Assembly: GCA_050330975.1 (NCBI GenBank)
Contig: JBHJHK010000482.1
Location: 1 to 10,876, forward strand
Length of the DNA: 10,876 bases
Direction: 5' to 3'
Origin: JBHJHK01 sp050330975
GTDB lineage: Bacteria; Pseudomonadota; Gammaproteobacteria; Competibacterales; Competibacteraceae
The position numbers were made by a program, and so were the translations under genes. Shown here in pieces: positions 7,645 through 10,876 of this stretch. Every line of letters starts with the position of its first letter. The stretch's first letter is position 1. The notes under the pieces are model-generated. The model saw nothing but the letters and a program-made list of their open reading frames with translations, made no database searches and was not told the DNA's origin.

Positions 7645-7672
7645 ATTATACGCTGCGCTCCTCCCCTGTGAA
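7645..7672 (-). promoter_or_regulatory. possible sigma-70 promoter
   Basis: The minus strand reads TTCACA, 16 bases, TATAAT: a perfect -10 and five of six bases of the -35 (TTGACA), with slightly short spacing. It lies about 280 bases before the PEP-CTERM-like start and directly abuts motif copy 2. It could give a second, longer transcript, or regulated transcription through the motif. The match could also be chance in this A/T-rich stretch. Confidence 0.45.
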
Positions 7673-7674
7673 GC

Positions 7675-7691
7675 TGTAAAAAAAGCTGAAT
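7675..7691. promoter_or_regulatory. motif copy 2 (TGTAAAAAAAGCTGAAT)
   Basis: Second copy, identical to copy 3 over its first 15 bases except one A/G change; the last two bases differ. It begins 99 bases from copy 1 and lies just upstream of the possible -35 box on the minus strand. Confidence 0.55.
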
Positions 7692-7795
7692 TGATGAAGC
7701 TCGAGACGAGGGATTTCGGTGGGTCTCGCGGCGGGTCGGGCCGGCGCGCATCCCATCCGTCAGCTAGATCCTATGATCGCCCCTGAGGCGGCGGG

Positions 7796-7812
7796 TGTAA
7801 AGAAAGCTGACA
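7796..7812. promoter_or_regulatory. motif copy 3 (TGTAAAGAAAGCTGACA)
   Basis: Third copy, 121 bases from copy 2 and 17 bases beyond the stop codon of the flavoprotein gene. It is 15 of 17 identical to copy 1. Together the three copies span about 235 bases on the upstream side of the PEP-CTERM-like promoters. Confidence 0.6.
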
Positions 7813-7828
7813 AGCGACAACTGGCCCC

Positions 7829-9535
7829 TCAGTCTAAAAAGGGCCGACCCCCGGGGCCTGGGGGGTCGTAGCGACCCGGTGCCAGGATACCCGTTGGATC
7901 CAAGGTCTGCTTGATTTGGCGCACCAAGGGCCAAAAGCCTTGGGAGTGGCGATCGAGGGTCGCCATCTGGGACAGGCTGGCTCGGTAGGGGTAATAGCCG
8001 GCGGCGGCGAGGTCGGCACTGAGCTTTTCATAACAGGCCTCGCTCCGGGCCACCTCGTCGGGGTCGTTGGGGTCAAAGGCCAGATTGAAAATGCCCACCA
8101 GGCTGCGTTCGTTGAGGGTAGTCAGGGTCATAAAGCCATCGAAGCCAAAGGCTTGAAACCCCCCGTGGGCGATACTTGTAGCCCGGGTGACGTCGGTGGC
8201 CTCCATGGGAATGACCGGGGATAACCACCGCAATCCACAACCGGCTCTGGCGGGGTGGGTGTCGGCGGCCAGGGGTCGGTGGACGCCCTGGGGATGGCGC
8301 CAAAAGGCGCCAGCCAAGAACTGGGGGCTGGGAATGCCGCGGTGGATGTCGTAGAGGGCGCGTCCGGCGTCGAGTTTAGCCCTCAGGCTGCGCCCCAACC
8401 CCAAGCGCTGCACGATGGGATGGCCCAGGAGGCCTTGACCGAGGTCGAGCTTGGCGGCGTCGAGCCAGATGAGCCGCCGGCCGCGGCCTCGAAGTCGAGC
8501 CCGAACCTCCTTGGCGCAGGCTCTGACTTGGGCCTTGGTGCCGTAGAGGCCGCCAGACAGGGTCCAGGCGCCAATACCCAACTCGCGGCGCAGCCCGTGG
8601 CGCACCGCCAGACCCAAGGGGGGGCGGTCTTGGAGATGGTGGGGAAAACTCATCTGACTGGCGATGGCCCTGAGATCGTTGCCCAGGTGGACGGCGCTGC
8701 GCAGCACCCCTTCAAGGCGCAATTCCCGCAGGGCGTCGACGGTGGGCCCTAGGAGTTCGTCGTCGGGCAGCACGCACAAAAAGGTCGTCAGCTGCTCGGG
8801 GCGGCGCATGAGCCACAGTCCCAAGGAGGTTACGATGCCGAAGTTGGACTGGGCGAACAGACCCTGGAGGGCGGGGCCGATGCCGTGGGGATAGAGGTGG
8901 GTGGCCTTGGCCCCTGCAAAGTGGCCAAAGCCCGTGGCGAGGATACGGCCATTGGGGAGCACCACCCTAAGGCCCGCAATGTGATTGGTGCGGTCGCCGT
9001 AGGGAGAGTGGCCAAACCCCCGCTCGAGGATATTGCCCACCAGGCTGGTGTGGGGGCCCGCCCCCGTGCAATCCATCCACAACGTGGGATAATGGGTCCT
9101 CAGGTGTTCGCTCAGTTGTTGTTGGGTCACCCCGGGTTCGATGACGGCATAGGCCAGGGTTTCATCCACTGAGCGAATGCCGTTCATCCGGCACAAATCG
9201 ACGATGACCTGGTGGTCTGTGACGGCACACGCATCGCTGTAGCCCCAATTGCATCCCGCCGATATGGGGTATAGAGGGATACTTTTGGCCCGGGCGATGG
9301 CCACGATCTGGGCCACCTGGGCTTCGGTCTGGGGAAAGAGTATCGCCCGAGGCCGGGTGGAATAGTTCGAAGTGCTGCGGCTGTAGCCATGGCGCGTGGT
9401 GGGGTCGTCCCGTACTCCCTGGGGGCCCAAGAGCTGCTGCCAGGCGACCAAGGCGGCCTCGATTTTGCTCTGGGTGGGGCAAGCCTGGATGTACCGGAGG
9501 TCGATGGCGGCCTGGGCGAGGTTGGGGTGATCCAT
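7829..9535 (-). CDS. FAD-linked oxidase/dehydrogenase, vanillyl-alcohol oxidase / 4-cresol dehydrogenase family
   Basis: A 568-residue flavoprotein, the length of vanillyl-alcohol oxidase (about 560). The N-terminal FAD-binding domain shows RPRAILFPQTEAQVAQIV (61-78), the pyrophosphate loop ISAGCNWGYSDA (91-102), VIEPGVTQQQL (131-141) and GNILERGFGHSPYGDRTNHIAGL (167-189). Next comes LYPHGIGPALQGLFAQSNFGIVTSLGLWLM (214-243), very like vanillyl-alcohol oxidase. The substrate domain contains CGLRWLSPVIPM (433-444), and the end reads DPTGILAPGRY (546-556). Relatives oxidise para-hydroxylated aromatics such as 4-cresol, vanillyl alcohol or eugenol. The segment that carries the fungal catalytic Asp170 differs here (WMDCTGAGPHTSLVGN), so the substrate may differ, and I cannot place the covalent flavin residue. 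No cytochrome partner is adjacent. The ATG at 9535 follows an in-frame stop (9578-9580) and has no clear ribosome site. A motif copy lies 73 bases upstream. Confidence 0.88.
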   Translation of the reverse strand: MDHPNLAQAAIDLRYIQACPTQSKIEAALVAWQQLLGPQGVRDDPTTRHGYSRSTSNYSTRPRAILFPQTEAQVAQIVAIARAKSIPLYPISAGCNWGYSDACAVTDHQVIVDLCRMNGIRSVDETLAYAVIEPGVTQQQLSEHLRTHYPTLWMDCTGAGPHTSLVGNILERGFGHSPYGDRTNHIAGLRVVLPNGRILATGFGHFAGAKATHLYPHGIGPALQGLFAQSNFGIVTSLGLWLMRRPEQLTTFLCVLPDDELLGPTVDALRELRLEGVLRSAVHLGNDLRAIASQMSFPHHLQDRPPLGLAVRHGLRRELGIGAWTLSGGLYGTKAQVRACAKEVRARLRGRGRRLIWLDAAKLDLGQGLLGHPIVQRLGLGRSLRAKLDAGRALYDIHRGIPSPQFLAGAFWRHPQGVHRPLAADTHPARAGCGLRWLSPVIPMEATDVTRATSIAHGGFQAFGFDGFMTLTTLNERSLVGIFNLAFDPNDPDEVARSEACYEKLSADLAAAGYYPYRASLSQMATLDRHSQGFWPLVRQIKQTLDPTGILAPGRYDPPGPGGRPFLD

Positions 9536-9607
9536 GGCGAGGGCTGATTGACGAGCGTTGGAATGGACGATGTGACACTAAGCATAAGCGGGGATGCGCC
9601 GATGGGA

Positions 9608-9624
9608 TGTAAAAAAACATGGCA
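9608..9624. promoter_or_regulatory. motif copy 4 (TGTAAAAAAACATGGCA)
   Basis: Fourth copy, 15 of 17 identical to copy 1, in the 187-base divergent spacer between the flavoprotein and the cation transporter. It sits within a larger dyad: ATGT/ACAT around an A6 centre, with GGGAT/ATCCC outside. It is 73 bases upstream of the flavoprotein ATG and 99 bases upstream of the transporter ATG, so either could be its target. No good sigma-54 element was found nearby. Confidence 0.45.
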
Positions 9625-9722
9625 ATCCCGGAGGGCGAGTAGTTGGAGGATGCTCACAAGTTTGTTGGGTTGGCGTCAAGCACTGCCCACCTCCAGGGCG
9701 TGAGCCCAGCCGCCTCTAGACG

Positions 9723-10769
9723 ATGATGCCGAGCTCGAAATCCAGCCCAACCCCAGGGGATTGCCAGGGGGGAACCCCGGGGGAGGAAGGGCAGTTAGCC
9801 ACCCCGGCGCTTCGCAAGCGCGCCATTGTCTTTGCCTCCTGGCTGGGCATTGGCGTCAACCTATGCCTTGCCATCCTCAAGATTGGCACCGGAGTCTACG
9901 CCGAGAGCCTGGCGGTGATCGCCGATGGGATCGACACCACCACCGACGTTTTGACCTCGCTGATCACCTTGCTGGCGGCCTACATCATGAACCGGCCGGC
10001 CAACGCCAACTACCCCTTTGGCTATGCTCGCATCGAAACCCTGGCCACCAAGGTCATCGCCTTTGTGGTGTTCTTCGTCGGTCTGGAGATCGCTTTGGCC
10101 GCCGGGCAACGGCTTTTGACCACGGTCCCTTTGCCGTCTCCCGATCCGGTGGTGCTGTGGGTGGCAGGGCTCTCCGTGGTGGCCAAGGGCCTCTTGGCCC
10201 GCTATCTGTTTATAGTAGGGCGCCGCCAGCAGAGTTCCATGGTGAGGGCCAATGCCATCAACATGAAAAATGACCTGGTGCTGTCGTCGGGGGTCTTGGT
10301 GGGGCTGGCCGCCACCTTGGGGCTGGGTGTTCCCGCCCTCGATGCCGTCCTGGCCCTGTTGATCGGCCTTTGGATCGTCAAGTCGGCCTTTGAGATCTTT
10401 TTGAGCACCAGCGCCGAAGTCATGGATGGCGGCGATCCCTTGGATCTCTACCGCGCCATCGTCCACGGCGCCGAAGCCGTCGAGGGGGTCTACAATCCCC
10501 ACCGGATTCGGGTGCGGCGACTGTCTTACCTCTACGCCATTGAACTGGACGTGGAGGTCGACGGGGAGTTGACGGTGCGGGAGGGGCATCGCCTGTGCCA
10601 AGAGGTCGAAGGACAGATTCGCAACCGCATCGACAACGTCTACGACATCGTCATCCACCTCGAACCCCTGGGCAATGTGGAACGGGGGGAGCCCTTTGGG
10701 GTGTGTGGCCAGACCTTCCACGGCGACGACGAACAACGGCCTCAGTCCGGGCGTGGTGGAGCCCATTGA
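9723..10769 (+). CDS. cation diffusion facilitator (CDF) family metal efflux transporter
   Basis: A 348-residue proton-coupled divalent-cation exporter of the inner membrane. An unstructured N-terminus (1-30) is followed by six predicted helices: about 34-56, 62-89, 106-129, 143-165, 180-201 and 204-226. A cytoplasmic dimer domain (about 240-316) contains NPHRIRVRRL and ends IHLEP. The transport site in helix 2 is D71-x3-D75 (within ADGIDTTTDVLTS). In helix 5 the usual HxxxD of zinc exporters is N180-x3-D184 (ANAINMKNDLVLSS), so the His typical of zinc transporters such as YiiP is replaced by Asn. Mn2+, Fe2+ or another ion is therefore possible; specificity is not settled. The tail (317-348) includes Cys328 and several His residues. 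The start is ATG 9723 or the adjacent ATG 9726, with no strong ribosome site. The gene is divergent from the flavoprotein, with motif copy 4 between them. Confidence 0.93.
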   Translation: MMPSSKSSPTPGDCQGGTPGEEGQLATPALRKRAIVFASWLGIGVNLCLAILKIGTGVYAESLAVIADGIDTTTDVLTSLITLLAAYIMNRPANANYPFGYARIETLATKVIAFVVFFVGLEIALAAGQRLLTTVPLPSPDPVVLWVAGLSVVAKGLLARYLFIVGRRQQSSMVRANAINMKNDLVLSSGVLVGLAATLGLGVPALDAVLALLIGLWIVKSAFEIFLSTSAEVMDGGDPLDLYRAIVHGAEAVEGVYNPHRIRVRRLSYLYAIELDVEVDGELTVREGHRLCQEVEGQIRNRIDNVYDIVIHLEPLGNVERGEPFGVCGQTFHGDDEQRPQSGRGGAH

Positions 10770-10813
10770 AATGGCCGTAAACTGAAGCGACACCTACGAC
10801 GACGCTTTCCCCC

Positions 10814-10876
10814 ATGACCCCCCCAACGCGCGACGCCGTCGACCCCACGTTGCCATTGCAGCGGCGCGCCTACTAC
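10814..10876 (+). CDS. possible start of a downstream gene, cut by the right edge
   Basis: An ATG at 10814 opens a frame of 21 codons (MTPPTRDAVDPTLPLQRRAY, then one more Tyr) that is still open at the edge. It begins 44 bases after the CDF gene on the same strand, so it could be its operon partner. No ribosome site is visible and the fragment is too short to classify. Confidence 0.35.
   Translation, partial: MTPPTRDAVDPTLPLQRRAYY

Larger units (their letters stand above)
7367..7828. other. 462-base non-coding regulatory stretch upstream of the PEP-CTERM-like gene
   Basis: No supportable gene lies here; the one long open frame (7410-7751, minus) overlaps the promoter and repeat elements and has no protein-like composition. 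The stretch is markedly richer in A and T than its surroundings between about 7480 and 7660. It holds a sigma-54-type promoter, a possible sigma-70 promoter and three copies of a 15-17 base motif, each listed separately. An A/T tract at about 7503-7522, between the sigma-54 promoter and the nearest motif copy, could be a bend or IHF site (inference; no good IHF consensus was found). The flavoprotein gene ends at 7829 without a visible intrinsic terminator. Confidence 0.6.

Noticed and set aside
7410..7751. 113-codon minus-strand open frame
   Set aside because: Covers the sigma-54 promoter, the possible sigma-70 promoter and two motif copies; composition is not protein-like.
9690..9712. GG-N10-GC elements before the CDF gene as a sigma-54 promoter
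   Set aside because: The -12 halves read AAGCA or CAGCC instead of TTGCA and the -24 halves are poor, so the matches are chance level.
9861..10793. 310-codon minus-strand open frame
   Set aside because: Antisense shadow of the CDF transporter; His/Gln/Gly-rich with no recognisable fold.

Overview
The window is GC-rich DNA from a Gram-negative bacterium. An exosortase/PEP-CTERM-associated acyltransferase, a PEP-CTERM-like surface protein, an ELM1-family protein, a NaChBac-type sodium channel and an E. coli-like gamma-glutamyltransferase together suggest Pseudomonadota, probably an aquatic or biofilm-forming lineage. The window alone does not support a finer placement. It shows no rRNA, tRNA, CRISPR array or insertion sequence.

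Layout. Positions 1-1091 (minus) hold a four-helix membrane protein of unknown function followed, with a 19-base overlap, by the 5' part of an ELM1-family gene that runs off the left edge. Positions 1251-2153 (plus) encode a single-domain voltage-gated sodium channel, divergent from that pair across a short spacer containing a perfect 16-base GC palindrome. Positions 2254-3144 (plus) encode a beta-hydroxyacid dehydrogenase. It converges on 3161-5762 (minus), a two-gene overlapping unit: a PEP-CTERM/exosortase-associated acyltransferase and periplasmic gamma-glutamyltransferase. A non-coding stretch of about 530 bases with several small hairpins (5763-6292) separates this unit from a PEP-CTERM-like exported protein (6293-7366, minus), which has its own intrinsic terminator. 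A second non-coding stretch (7367-7828) carries a sigma-54-type promoter, a possible sigma-70 promoter and three copies of a 15-17 base motif. Next come a vanillyl-alcohol-oxidase-type flavoprotein (7829-9535, minus), a divergent cation diffusion facilitator (9723-10769, plus) and the start of a possible further gene at the right edge.

How the parts may fit. The acyltransferase and the PEP-CTERM-like protein are a likely part of an envelope protein-sorting system whose exosortase lies elsewhere. The most interesting signal is regulatory. Three copies of TGTAAA-N4-SCTGAMW lie upstream of a sigma-54-like promoter for the PEP-CTERM gene. A fourth, close copy sits between the flavoprotein and the cation transporter. 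This arrangement resembles enhancer sites for a sigma-54 activator and suggests a small regulon. The sodium channel, dehydrogenase, flavoprotein and cation transporter otherwise look like independent genes with no evident shared pathway.
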